From: Anaerolineales bacterium
GTDB taxonomy: Bacteria > Chloroflexota > Anaerolineae > 4572-78 > J111
Direction: 5' to 3'
NCBI GenBank assembly: GCA_015075405.1
Contig: JABTUK010000004.1
Location: 1,178,001-1,242,000, forward strand
DNA: 64,000 bases
How positions within the stretch are numbered: the first letter of the stretch is position 1; each line of letters opens with the position of its first letter. A program made the position numbers and the translations under genes. Shown here one piece after another: positions 8,710-16,739 of this stretch. The notes beneath the pieces were generated by a model, which saw nothing but the letters and a program-made list of their open reading frames with translations, did no database searches and was not told the origin of the DNA.

Positions 8710-9534
8710 TTGATACGTCTACTGATCGCGACCGCCGGTTTGCACCAATCCGAAACAACGTTACTTCTGAGCACCCAGCTTGCGCGCCGGGCGGGCATTA
8801 TCCCGACCGTGTTAACGGTGGTCAAGAGTGAAAACAACCGGGGGCGGGCCGCGCCTATTTTAGCTCATGCCTGTCAAATGGTGGGGCCAGAAATTTCAAA
8901 CCTTCAAACAAAAGTGCGGGTGGGACAGCCCGCCGAAGAGATTATTCGCGAAGCCGAAGAGGGCCATTATGATCTGATTGTTATGGGCGAGAAGCGGGAT
9001 TACGACCTGATGACCCGCTTACTGGGTTCAACTGCCAAGCGGGTTATTGAGCATGCCCCCTGCCCGGTCATTATTGCCAAGGGTAAGATAGGCCCTATTC
9101 ACCGCATCCTGCTCTGTGACAGCGGGGCCGAGAGCGTCTCGCTGCTCAATCGCTTCATCGCCCGGCTGCCCGCTTTGGTGGAGGGTGATATCGAAATCAC
9201 CGTTTTGCATGTCATGTCGCAAATGACCGCCGGCCCTGGCGTGCGCGGCAAGCAGTTACGGGCCAGCGCCGAAGAACTTATCCAGGAACGTACCCCCGAG
9301 GGCGAAATTCTGGAACAGGATGTGCAAATTCTGCAAAAATCAAACTTACAGCCTCAGCCAAAAGTGCGGCACGGCCTGGTTGTAAATGAAATCCTGGCCG
9401 AAGCGCAAGGCGGCGACTACGATTTGGTGGTGATCGGCGCGCACCGGGGCGCGGGCTGGGAACGGCTCTTACTTGACGACCTGGCCCAACAAATCATCGA
9501 GCAGATGGATCGGCCGGTGTTGGTGGTCCGGTGA
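8710..9534 (+). CDS. tandem-domain universal stress protein (UspA family)
   Basis: Start is the TTG at 8710, preceded by a strong GGAGGAA and 10 bases after the upstream stop; the product has 274 residues. Two Usp folds follow one another: residues 1-130 (RLLIATAG ... YDLIVMGEK ... LLGSTAKRVIEHAPCPVII) and 140-274 (HRILLCDSG ... YDLVVIGAHRGAG ... QMDRPVLVV). The first keeps LLGST of the nucleotide-binding loop. The second has LLLDD there and is probably unable to bind ATP in the standard way. Cytoplasmic, role in stress or regulation of the upstream transporter (inference from coupling). Confidence 0.88.
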   Translation: MIRLLIATAGLHQSETTLLLSTQLARRAGIIPTVLTVVKSENNRGRAAPILAHACQMVGPEISNLQTKVRVGQPAEEIIREAEEGHYDLIVMGEKRDYDLMTRLLGSTAKRVIEHAPCPVIIAKGKIGPIHRILLCDSGAESVSLLNRFIARLPALVEGDIEITVLHVMSQMTAGPGVRGKQLRASAEELIQERTPEGEILEQDVQILQKSNLQPQPKVRHGLVVNEILAEAQGGDYDLVVIGAHRGAGWERLLLDDLAQQIIEQMDRPVLVVR

Positions 9535-9627
9535 CGCCGCCAGATAGTAGCTTTCCCCGGCGCAGGCCCGACACAGAATTTGTCCATATTCGCCCGGCTC
9601 GCCCGGATTTTGAGGGGATAGATGTCA

Positions 9628-10269
9628 TTAGAGTTCCGGTTCGGCGGGGACAACCGGCCTGATAGATGCGTCGGCCACTTTCCGGCGGCGGAACAAAAAA
9701 TAGCTGCCCAGACCGAGAAGCGCAATCCCCACCAGGACGCCGCTAAAGTTGCTGATGAACTCGCTCAGCGCCTCCCATTGGCTGCTGAAGGCATAGCCAA
9801 GACCTCCAAATAACAACAACCAGGTTGTCTCCCCGGCCAGAACATAGGCCCCGAAACGGGAGAGGGGATAGCCGGTGCTGCCGGCCACTAAGTTGGTAGG
9901 AATTGCCAGAGGGGTTAGGAGCCAGCGGGTCAAATAGACGGCAATACCGCCCCGCTGGCGCAGGTTAAGTTCGGCTTTTTGCCAGGCGGGGGCGCGGCCA
10001 AAGCGCCGGATAATCGGTCCTCGGGCAAAGCGGCCCATACCATAACTCAGCAGGTCGCCCAGGGTAGCGCCGAGCAGAGCCAAAATGATGGCTCCGTAAG
10101 GGTCGAGCACGCCCTGCCGGATAAACGCTCCTGCCGCCAAAACCAGGAAGGTAGCCGGCAGCGGGACGCCCATGGCCCCTAACAACAGGGCCACAAAGAG
10201 CATCGAAGGGCCGTAGATAACGGTCCAGCTTAACAGCGTGTCAGAAAGGTCGCTCAGCGAAAAGTCCAC
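9628..10269 (-). CDS. DedA/SNARE-associated (VTT domain) membrane protein
   Basis: A 213-residue protein with the DedA pattern: ALLLGAMGVPLPATFLVLAAG near the N-terminus, GATLGDLLSYGMGRFARG, then YLTRWLLTPLAIPTNLVAG, and a final hydrophobic helix followed by RRRK. Family members are lipid (undecaprenyl phosphate or phospholipid) translocases of the inner membrane. The usual FxxRFxPxxR motif is altered to TRWLLTP. Its start overlaps the stop of the next gene upstream by one base, showing an operon. Confidence 0.85.
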   Translation of the reverse strand: MDFSLSDLSDTLLSWTVIYGPSMLFVALLLGAMGVPLPATFLVLAAGAFIRQGVLDPYGAIILALLGATLGDLLSYGMGRFARGPIIRRFGRAPAWQKAELNLRQRGGIAVYLTRWLLTPLAIPTNLVAGSTGYPLSRFGAYVLAGETTWLLLFGGLGYAFSSQWEALSEFISNFSGVLVGIALLGLGSYFLFRRRKVADASIRPVVPAEPEL

Positions 10270-10922
10270 TACTTATCCTCGTAATTAGCCAGGGCTGTTT
10301 CGATGGTCTTGATGAGCCGGCGCGGCCCACCTTCGTAGTGAGTCACATCGGCCAGGTCGCGCAAAGGCATAACTGGGTGATTATGGCTGGCGTCAAGCCC
10401 AAGCTGCTGGAGCAGATAATCCTCCGGCACGCCGGTGCTGTTGGCAATATAGCGCACCGTCATCCAGGGGCGGATATCCGTTAGCCCGGTAGCCACCGGA
10501 TTTTCGCGGTAGTCCAGAATGGCCTGGGCTACCTTGTCCACAATCACCGGTTCTGCCCCGTTTTGTGGCTGCTCAGACTCATACTTCCGATTCAGGCGCC
10601 CCAGGATATCATTGCTGTTGCGTTCGGTGTAGGGGATGTTGAGCTGGTCAAAGATGTATTCCTCAGGCACGGCGTAAGCCACGCTGACATAGCGAATGGT
10701 CATCCAGCCGCGAATCGCGTCAACACTGGCTACGCCCCGATCCAACCCCTGCTCGCGGATGTACTGTATCTGGCGGTAGGAGTGGAAGGCCCGCGTTCCA
10801 AAAAAAATTGTCACAACCAGCCCGATGATAATAAACAGGGCGGCCAGGACAGTTCGATTCGATAAGGTTTTGATCATCTTTTCTTTCAAGGTAATGGTTG
10901 TCTGTCCATGACTCTGAGACAT
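10269..10922 (-). CDS. membrane-anchored protein with two repeated helical modules, unknown function
   Basis: 217 residues: a cytoplasmic N-terminal 25, one membrane helix (ALFIIIGLVVTIFFG), then an external or soluble part with two homologous modules. The repeats are RGWMTIRYVSVAYAVPEEYI (about residues 71-90) and RPWMTVRYIANSTGVPEDYL (about 148-167), each followed by a helix of the type DQLNIP/QQLGLD. I do not recognise a named family. The overlap with the DedA gene suggests they work together at the membrane. Confidence 0.7.
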   Translation of the reverse strand: MSQSHGQTTITLKEKMIKTLSNRTVLAALFIIIGLVVTIFFGTRAFHSYRQIQYIREQGLDRGVASVDAIRGWMTIRYVSVAYAVPEEYIFDQLNIPYTERNSNDILGRLNRKYESEQPQNGAEPVIVDKVAQAILDYRENPVATGLTDIRPWMTVRYIANSTGVPEDYLLQQLGLDASHNHPVMPLRDLADVTHYEGGPRRLIKTIETALANYEDK

Positions 10923-11121
10923 CTATACCCTCGATTCTACCCCTCAATTATGCAAAAACAGGTCAGAACTTATGGAGAGTTTATGGAGATTGCAAAAAAG
11001 TTCAACTTTGGTCCCTGGAACAACGAATAATTCAAATCCTTGAAATTGGAGTCCAAACCTTGGTTTGGAAAAGCCAAAGCAAGCTTTGGACTCCAGCCGA
11101 AATTGAACACACCCAAATCAT

Positions 11122-11164
11122 TAAAAAAGCCCGATGAGCGTATATTTAACTCATCGGGTTTCTG
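11122..11164 (-). terminator. Rho-independent terminator
   Basis: Stem CCCGATGAG / CTCATCGGG with an 11-base loop. On the minus strand it is followed by a T-run, and on the plus strand by TTTCT, so it may work both ways. It lies beyond the last gene of the redox operon (11388). The rest of the 10923-11387 gap holds an inverted repeat of TGGAGTCCAAA (11047-11098) and a family B element. Confidence 0.75.
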
Positions 11165-11207
11165 TGGCCCTGCGTGACTTATTTTTTGCCAAACGCAGTT
11201 TTTTATA

Positions 11208-11312
11208 CTCAGAGGCGTCCAACTTTCAAGGACGCGAAGCGGGCACGCCCACGTACCGACTGCGAAGCGTGCCGCACGTGGGCGTGCTGGCTCCTCAAGT
11301 TTGGATCTACTG
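11208..11312. repeat. CTCAGT-ended palindromic element, family B copy 2
   Basis: Same core (GCGGGCACGCCCACGT and GCACGTGGGCGTGCTGG) and end sequences as the other three copies, with a slightly longer centre. It lies between the last gene of the redox operon and its terminator. Confidence 0.78.
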
Positions 11313-11387
11313 CTTTTTTTCTATCCCAACAATTTCTAAAAATACGCCAGGTCGAATTTTTCCCGACAGAAATGAGCAAAGACTAAC

Positions 11388-11696
11388 TCAGACTTCTTCA
11401 CCCAGCCGGCCTTCGCAGGGGATGCCATCCCAATCAATCGCGGCAAACCGCATCAGCCGGTAGACCTCGTCTTGCAGAGCCACTTCCGGGTCGGTCACCC
11501 CCAGTTCGGCGTAGCGTTTCAGGTGATCACTTAGCCGGGCCGCCAGAGCCTCGGCAAAGGGCCGAAACGCGCCCAGGGTATCGGCCTCGATCAGCCGGGC
11601 CAGATGAACGCTAGCGCAGGGGTCGCCCTGCTCCAGGTAAACAGCCATTGTTTTGGCCTCTTGTTCTAAATTGATTTTTATTCCTTCCATAAACAT
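11388..11696 (-). CDS. small protein of unknown function at the end of the redox operon
   Basis: 102 residues, start at ATG 11696 with AAAGGA six bases upstream. It is helical and acidic, with one recognisable stretch of MAVYLEQGDPCASVHLARL followed by LGAFRPFAEALAARLSDHLKRY. No metal-binding or membrane signature. It follows the NfnB-like gene by 49 bases on the same strand. An accessory or assembly role is possible but unsupported. Confidence 0.65.
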   Translation of the reverse strand: MFMEGIKINLEQEAKTMAVYLEQGDPCASVHLARLIEADTLGAFRPFAEALAARLSDHLKRYAELGVTDPEVALQDEVYRLMRFAAIDWDGIPCEGRLGEEV

Positions 11697-11745
11697 AGTT
11701 TATCTTTCCTTTCTAACCAATCCAAAAGCAAACAATCGTTCCTCC

Positions 11746-13146
11746 CTACCACTCTCCCGATTCCAAATAATCATTAATGGCGCGGGCCGCAATTTTGCCC
11801 TGGCCCATCGCCAAGATAACTGTAGCCCCACCCGTAGCCACATCGCCGCCGGCAAAGACGCCTCGTTTTGAAGTTTTCATGGTGGTCGAGTCGACCTTAA
11901 TAACATCACCACGCCCTGTTTCCAACCCCGTCGTGGTTTTGGGAATCAAGGGGTTGGGGCTTTGCCCGATGGCAATGACCACAATGTCCGCCGGAATGAG
12001 GAAATTAGAGTCCGGCACCGGCACCGGCCGGCGGCGGCCCGAAGCGTCGGGTTCACCCAACTCGTTGCGTAAGCACTCGATCTCCTTGACCCAGCCGTTG
12101 CTGTCGCTGCGCAGAGCCACCGGGGTAACCAGCAAATTAAGCTGAACGCCCTCTTGAACAGCGTGGTGAATCTCTTCCTCGCGGCAAGGCATCTCTTCCC
12201 GTGAGCGGCGATAGACAATCAGCGACTCCTCAGCGCCCAGGCGTAGGGCGGTACGGGCCGCATCCATCGCCACATTACCGCCGCCGATGGTCGCCACCCG
12301 CCGGCCCTGGGCAATCGGGGTATCGTATTCGGGGAAGCGGTAAGCCTTCATCAGATTGGCCCGGGTCAGGTACTCGTTGGCCGAGTAGACTCCGTTCAAA
12401 TTTTCGCCGGGAATATTCAAAAACCAGGGTAGCCCGGCCCCCGTGCCCAGAAACACGGCATCGAACTCCTCCAGCAGCTCATCCACCGTGGCCGCTGTGC
12501 CAACCACAAAATCTTTGACCAGCTTGACCCCCATGTGGCAAATATATTCCACCTCGCGCCGGACAATGGCTTTGGGTAATCGAAATTCGGGGATGCCGTA
12601 AACCAGCACGCCCCCGGCTTCGTGCAGGGCTTCAAAAATGGTCACGTGGTGGCCCTGTTTGGCCAGGTCGGCGGCCACGGTCAGGCCCGCCGGCCCGGAA
12701 CCGACAATCGCTACTTTTTTGCCGGTAGGTGGGGGCAGTTCGGGAATCTCCGGCGGTCCCTGGGCGGCTTCCCAATCGGCCACAAAGCGTTCGAGCCGGC
12801 CAATCGAAACCGCTTCATATTTTTTGCACAGGGCGCAACTGCCCTCGCACTGTGATTCTTGCGGGCAGACCCGGCCGGTCACTGCCGGCAGAGCGTTTGT
12901 TTCCTTAATTAAATTGATCGCCCCTCGAAAGTCACCTTCAGCCACCAGGGCCAGAAAACCAGGAATATTGATCCCCACCGGACAGCCGCTCATACAGCCG
13001 GGCCGTTTGCACATCAAGCAGCGTTGGGCTTCGGCGATGGCCTGTTCAGCGGTGTAACCAAAAGCAACCTCGTCGTAATTCTTGATGCGCTCCAACGGGA
13101 TTTGTTCTGGCATCGGTGTTTTGTGTGGAATAATTTGTTTGGGCAT
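11746..13146 (-). CDS. NfnB/GltD-like NADPH-dependent flavoprotein with N-terminal 4Fe-4S clusters
   Basis: 466 residues. An N-terminal domain (about 1-130) carries Fe-S ligands in CLMCKRPGCMSGCP and CPQESQCEGSC. Then comes a GltD/NfnL-type flavoprotein with FAD loop VAIVGSGPAGLTVAADL, NADP loop VATIGGGNVAMDAARTA, and a final FAD motif KRGVFAGGDVATGGATVI. Family: small subunit of glutamate synthase, or NfnB, the large subunit of electron-bifurcating NADH-dependent ferredoxin:NADP oxidoreductase. The adjacent NfnA-like gene and the absence of a GOGAT large subunit favour the Nfn reading. A word-repeat hairpin fills the 110-base gap upstream. Confidence 0.88.
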   Translation of the reverse strand: MPKQIIPHKTPMPEQIPLERIKNYDEVAFGYTAEQAIAEAQRCLMCKRPGCMSGCPVGINIPGFLALVAEGDFRGAINLIKETNALPAVTGRVCPQESQCEGSCALCKKYEAVSIGRLERFVADWEAAQGPPEIPELPPPTGKKVAIVGSGPAGLTVAADLAKQGHHVTIFEALHEAGGVLVYGIPEFRLPKAIVRREVEYICHMGVKLVKDFVVGTAATVDELLEEFDAVFLGTGAGLPWFLNIPGENLNGVYSANEYLTRANLMKAYRFPEYDTPIAQGRRVATIGGGNVAMDAARTALRLGAEESLIVYRRSREEMPCREEEIHHAVQEGVQLNLLVTPVALRSDSNGWVKEIECLRNELGEPDASGRRRPVPVPDSNFLIPADIVVIAIGQSPNPLIPKTTTGLETGRGDVIKVDSTTMKTSKRGVFAGGDVATGGATVILAMGQGKIAARAINDYLESGEW

Positions 13147-13256
13147 ACGCGCTTACACCTTCAATCGAATTTACGATTTCAGATTTACGATTTACGATTA
13201 GAAGGGCTAAACCTCAGCCCCAATCGTAAATCCAAAATCGTAAATCGTAAATGGTT

Positions 13257-14132
13257 TTATTTTTCCGCCGATTCCGTCTCCGGCCCCAGGTAGGCTTTGC
13301 GACGGGCCAATAACAACTCCCAATCCACCTCGTGGGCGTCAAAATCGGGGCCGTCCACACAGGCAAAGCGCGTTTTCCCGCCGACCGCTACCCGGCACGC
13401 CCCGCACATACCCGTGCCATCAATCATAATTGGATTGAGGCTGACAATGGTTTTGACTTCAAAGGGCCGGGTTGTCTCGGACATTTGGTACATCATAAAG
13501 GTGCAGCCCAGGGCAATCACCCGGTCCACCTGCTCCCCGGCGGCCAGCATGCGCTCTACCCTATTGGGATAGCCCTCTTTTTCACCCAGCGAACCATCGC
13601 GGGTGGCAATTAACACTTCATCGCTCACCGCCGTCAACCGGTCGAGCCAGTAGAGCAGGAATTTACTGCGCCCCTCGATAAAGGAAATAACGCGATTGCC
13701 TTTTTCCTTCAAAGCGCGGGCCACCGGGTAGATACTGCCGATGCCGTAACAGCCGCCGGCGCACAACACCGTGCCCCACTGCTCTATTTCCAACGCCCGG
13801 CCCAGCGGACCAACAAAGGTTGGCAGCACCTGGCCCGGTTTAAGCTTGCCCAATTTGTAGGTAGATGTGCCCACCTGCATAAACACACAACTGACCAGCC
13901 CTGCTTCCCGGTCCCAATCGGCCACGGTCAGGGGAATCCGCTCGCCATGCTCGTCGGCCCGGACAATCACAAATTGGCCCGGCTGAATTTTAGCCGCTAC
14001 CGCCGGGGCGTGGACCGTCAGCAGTTGCAAATTGGGTACCAGCGGCTCACGCTTGACCACGGTCGCCTGCTGGGGTTCAAACAAGTCGTGACCGGCTGAT
14101 TTTGCTGGGGTTCCATTTACCGTTGTCATCAT
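13257..14132 (-). CDS. NfnA-like FAD/NAD-binding, 2Fe-2S oxidoreductase subunit
   Basis: 291 residues, similar to NfnA (sulfide dehydrogenase beta) and to dihydroorotate dehydrogenase electron-transfer subunits. A beta-barrel FAD domain (PGQFVIVRADEHGERIPLTV) is followed by an NAD-binding domain (VLCAGGCYGIGSIYPVARAL) and a C-terminal 2Fe-2S site with cysteines in GTGMCGACRVAV and RFACVDGPDFD. By family it is the partner of the adjacent NfnB-like flavoprotein. Its start overlaps the upstream stop by four bases (ATGA), so translation is coupled to the molybdopterin-type subunit. Confidence 0.88.
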   Translation of the reverse strand: MMTTVNGTPAKSAGHDLFEPQQATVVKREPLVPNLQLLTVHAPAVAAKIQPGQFVIVRADEHGERIPLTVADWDREAGLVSCVFMQVGTSTYKLGKLKPGQVLPTFVGPLGRALEIEQWGTVLCAGGCYGIGSIYPVARALKEKGNRVISFIEGRSKFLLYWLDRLTAVSDEVLIATRDGSLGEKEGYPNRVERMLAAGEQVDRVIALGCTFMMYQMSETTRPFEVKTIVSLNPIMIDGTGMCGACRVAVGGKTRFACVDGPDFDAHEVDWELLLARRKAYLGPETESAEK

Positions 14133-16723
14133 TTATTTCCCCCATTTTCTAAGGTTTCCACCCGGACCGCATAAGCCTTGGCGCTTGGATTCAGAGTGGG
14201 GAAGAGCGCCGAACTGCTCACCCGGTTAAAGCTGATAAAGGCTGTCCCTTCCGGCAGCGAACCATCTTTGGCCTGGACAAGATACTCGGCGCTGCCGTAA
14301 GGCGAGATGACTTTGGCCAGCCGGCCATCGCCAATCCCCAGGCGTACGGCGTCATCCGGGTTAAGGTGCAGAATTTCTTCTTGCTTGATCAGGTTCATAC
14401 CATCTACCTGTTCGGTGAGACAAACGCCGCGATAGTATAATAAATTATGCTCGGTGAGCAGGGTCAGGGGGAAGGCGTCGCTGGTGCAGGGCAGATTTTC
14501 TTCCAGGTTGAAAAGACTGGGCTGGACCGGCGAAACCGGCTCAAAACGCCGAACATGACCGGCTAAATGAAGCCTGTCATAGTTGGCTCCAGCGTAGGCG
14601 GGCACAACCGCCGCAATTTCGGCCATGACCGCCGCCGCCGAGGGGTAAAACCACCTGGCCCCCATCCGTTGAGCCACATTGCTCACGATGACCCAGCCGG
14701 GTTGCGCTAACTTGAACGGCGGAATGGCCTGATGAAGCCGCTGCACCCGACCTTCCAGGTTGGTCAATGTGCCATCCTGCTCGGCAAAGGTGGCGGCGGG
14801 CAACACCACATGGGCATATTGCATCGCTTCTGTTTCAACAATATCCTGTACCAGTAGAAACTCCAGGTTGGCCAATTCTGGCAATGGTGGTACCTCGCCG
14901 GCCAGCCAGAGGGCCTTGATCTGGCCTTGTTTGATCCCCTGCGCGATCCCTTCATAACTTAAACCCGTCCGGTCGCCAAGCTTGACATGCCAATGGGTCT
15001 CGAAGACACCCCGCGCTTCCGGATCGGCTACCGCCGCATAGCCCGGCAGCAAAGCCGGATGAACCCCCATATCGTGACTGCCGACAAAGTTGCCTTCGCC
15101 GGCCACGCCGATAACCCCCGCGCCCAGAGCCAGGGCCAGGCTGCGAATGGCCTTGATGGTGTCTACGGCGGTTGGGTAATGAGTCACGCCGGAGCCATAA
15201 ATGATGACGGTGCGCCCCGCCCGCTGCTCGGTCAATAATTGAACCGCTTTTATTACCTCTATGGGAGCTACCCCGGTGCGAACAGTCACCTGCTGCAAAT
15301 CCAACGAATTGAACGTTGAACTTTCAACGTTCAACGCTTTCATCATCCAGGCCAACAGCAGATAATCCGTCCCGGCTTTGGGCTGCAGCCAGACCTCGGC
15401 TTTTTTAGCCAGTTCGGTCTGGCGGGTGTCAAAGGTCAGCAGCGCAGCGCCCCGGCTTAACGCATGGCGAATTTCCAGGTCCAAAATGGGATGAGACTCT
15501 TTGAGATTCGCCCCAATCACCACAATACAATCGGCCTCGCGCACCTCGTGGATGGCTGGACCGTCAATATCCCTGAGCGTGTTGGCTAATTCTAAAGCGT
15601 TGGCCCCGTCGGGGAAACCGGCGGCCAGGGCAATGTTATGACTGCCCATCACCGTCCGGGTAAATTTTTGCAGCAGATAGTTCTCTTCATTCGTGGCCCC
15701 CGCCGAGGCTACCGCGGCGAACGAGTCGCCCTGATAAGAGCCGAGGCGTTCGGCCACCACGGCCAGCGCCTCTTCCCAGGAGGTCTCAACCAACCGGCCG
15801 TTGCGCCGCACCAGAGGCGCTTTCAGCCGGGTGGGATGATGAACCACATCTACCACCCCAAAGCGACCACGTGAGCAAAGCTGCCCGTCATTGGTCGGGC
15901 CATCGGCCAGACCGACCGTGCGAATGAGCTTGTTGTTTTTGACCTGGGCCTGCACCGAGCAGCCTACCGAGCAGTAGGGACAAATGCTGGAGACGGTCGA
16001 GGTGGGAACGCCCTCCCACTTGGCCCGCTTATCGGCCAGCGCCCCAGTGGGGCAGACATCCACGCACGAGCCGCAAAATTCGCAGTTGGTATCCAGGTGA
16101 GAGTTGCCAAAAGCCGTCCCCACAATGGTATGCTGCCCGCGATTGACAAAAGCCAGCGCCCCTATATGGCGCACTTCCTGGCAGACGCGGACACAGCGCC
16201 CGCACAAAATACACAGGTTATAATCCCGGTCAAAAAAGGGGTCATCCTGCTCCACCGGCAGGCCGCGATAGCTGATGGGGTAAGGCAAGTCGCGCACCTC
16301 CAGGTAATCCACCAGCTTTTGCAGTTCGCACGTGCCGTTAGAAGGGCAGTACTGGCAGCCCGTTGTTACCGCCGCCTTGCGAATAGTGCCGCAGTGAAAC
16401 AGGCCGCAGTCAACCTTGCAGACCAGGCAGGTGTAGGGATGTTCCGACAGAATCAAAGCCAGAATTTCGCGCCGTAAATTTTGCGCAGCTTCGGTTTCGG
16501 TGCGGACGACCATGCCTTCAGCCACCGGCACGGTACAGGCCGAGGGATAACCGCGCATCTGCTCAACCTCGACCACACACATGCGGCACGCGCCCGCCGG
16601 TCGAAGTTGGGGTAAATAACACAAGGTGGGGATATAGATACCGCGAGCCTGGGCTGCTTGCAGCACCGTCATCCCTGGTTCAGCCTTGACCTCAAGCCCG
16701 TTGATTGTAAGTGAGATAGACAT
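14129..16723 (-). CDS. NuoG/FdhA-like iron-sulfur molybdopterin-type subunit lacking the formate dehydrogenase catalytic residue
   Basis: 864 residues. An N-terminal 2Fe-2S ferredoxin has Cys35, 46, 49 and 63. A His95/Cys99/Cys102 segment follows, and its last ligand (Cys132, GTCELQ) is delayed by an insert carrying Cys106, 111, 123 and 126. Next come two 4Fe-4S motifs (CILCGRCVRVC, CEFCGSCVDVC), then the molybdopterin fold with its own cluster (CPYCSVGC, QLCSRGRFG). Where formate dehydrogenases have Cys or Sec followed by His, this protein reads ALAAGFPDGANALEL (365-379), with no Cys, Sec or His. It therefore probably conducts electrons or has another chemistry and is not a formate dehydrogenase. 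Operon partners are NuoF, NuoE and Nfn-like subunits. Confidence 0.88.
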   Translation of the reverse strand: MSISLTINGLEVKAEPGMTVLQAAQARGIYIPTLCYLPQLRPAGACRMCVVEVEQMRGYPSACTVPVAEGMVVRTETEAAQNLRREILALILSEHPYTCLVCKVDCGLFHCGTIRKAAVTTGCQYCPSNGTCELQKLVDYLEVRDLPYPISYRGLPVEQDDPFFDRDYNLCILCGRCVRVCQEVRHIGALAFVNRGQHTIVGTAFGNSHLDTNCEFCGSCVDVCPTGALADKRAKWEGVPTSTVSSICPYCSVGCSVQAQVKNNKLIRTVGLADGPTNDGQLCSRGRFGVVDVVHHPTRLKAPLVRRNGRLVETSWEEALAVVAERLGSYQGDSFAAVASAGATNEENYLLQKFTRTVMGSHNIALAAGFPDGANALELANTLRDIDGPAIHEVREADCIVVIGANLKESHPILDLEIRHALSRGAALLTFDTRQTELAKKAEVWLQPKAGTDYLLLAWMMKALNVESSTFNSLDLQQVTVRTGVAPIEVIKAVQLLTEQRAGRTVIIYGSGVTHYPTAVDTIKAIRSLALALGAGVIGVAGEGNFVGSHDMGVHPALLPGYAAVADPEARGVFETHWHVKLGDRTGLSYEGIAQGIKQGQIKALWLAGEVPPLPELANLEFLLVQDIVETEAMQYAHVVLPAATFAEQDGTLTNLEGRVQRLHQAIPPFKLAQPGWVIVSNVAQRMGARWFYPSAAAVMAEIAAVVPAYAGANYDRLHLAGHVRRFEPVSPVQPSLFNLEENLPCTSDAFPLTLLTEHNLLYYRGVCLTEQVDGMNLIKQEEILHLNPDDAVRLGIGDGRLAKVISPYGSAEYLVQAKDGSLPEGTAFISFNRVSSSALFPTLNPSAKAYAVRVETLENGGNK

Positions 16724-16739
16724 GGTTCCTCCCCTGGTC

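Noticed and set aside
14129..16723. Call as a formate dehydrogenase alpha subunit
   Set aside because: The active-site Cys/Sec and following His are absent, so the enzymatic name would mislead.
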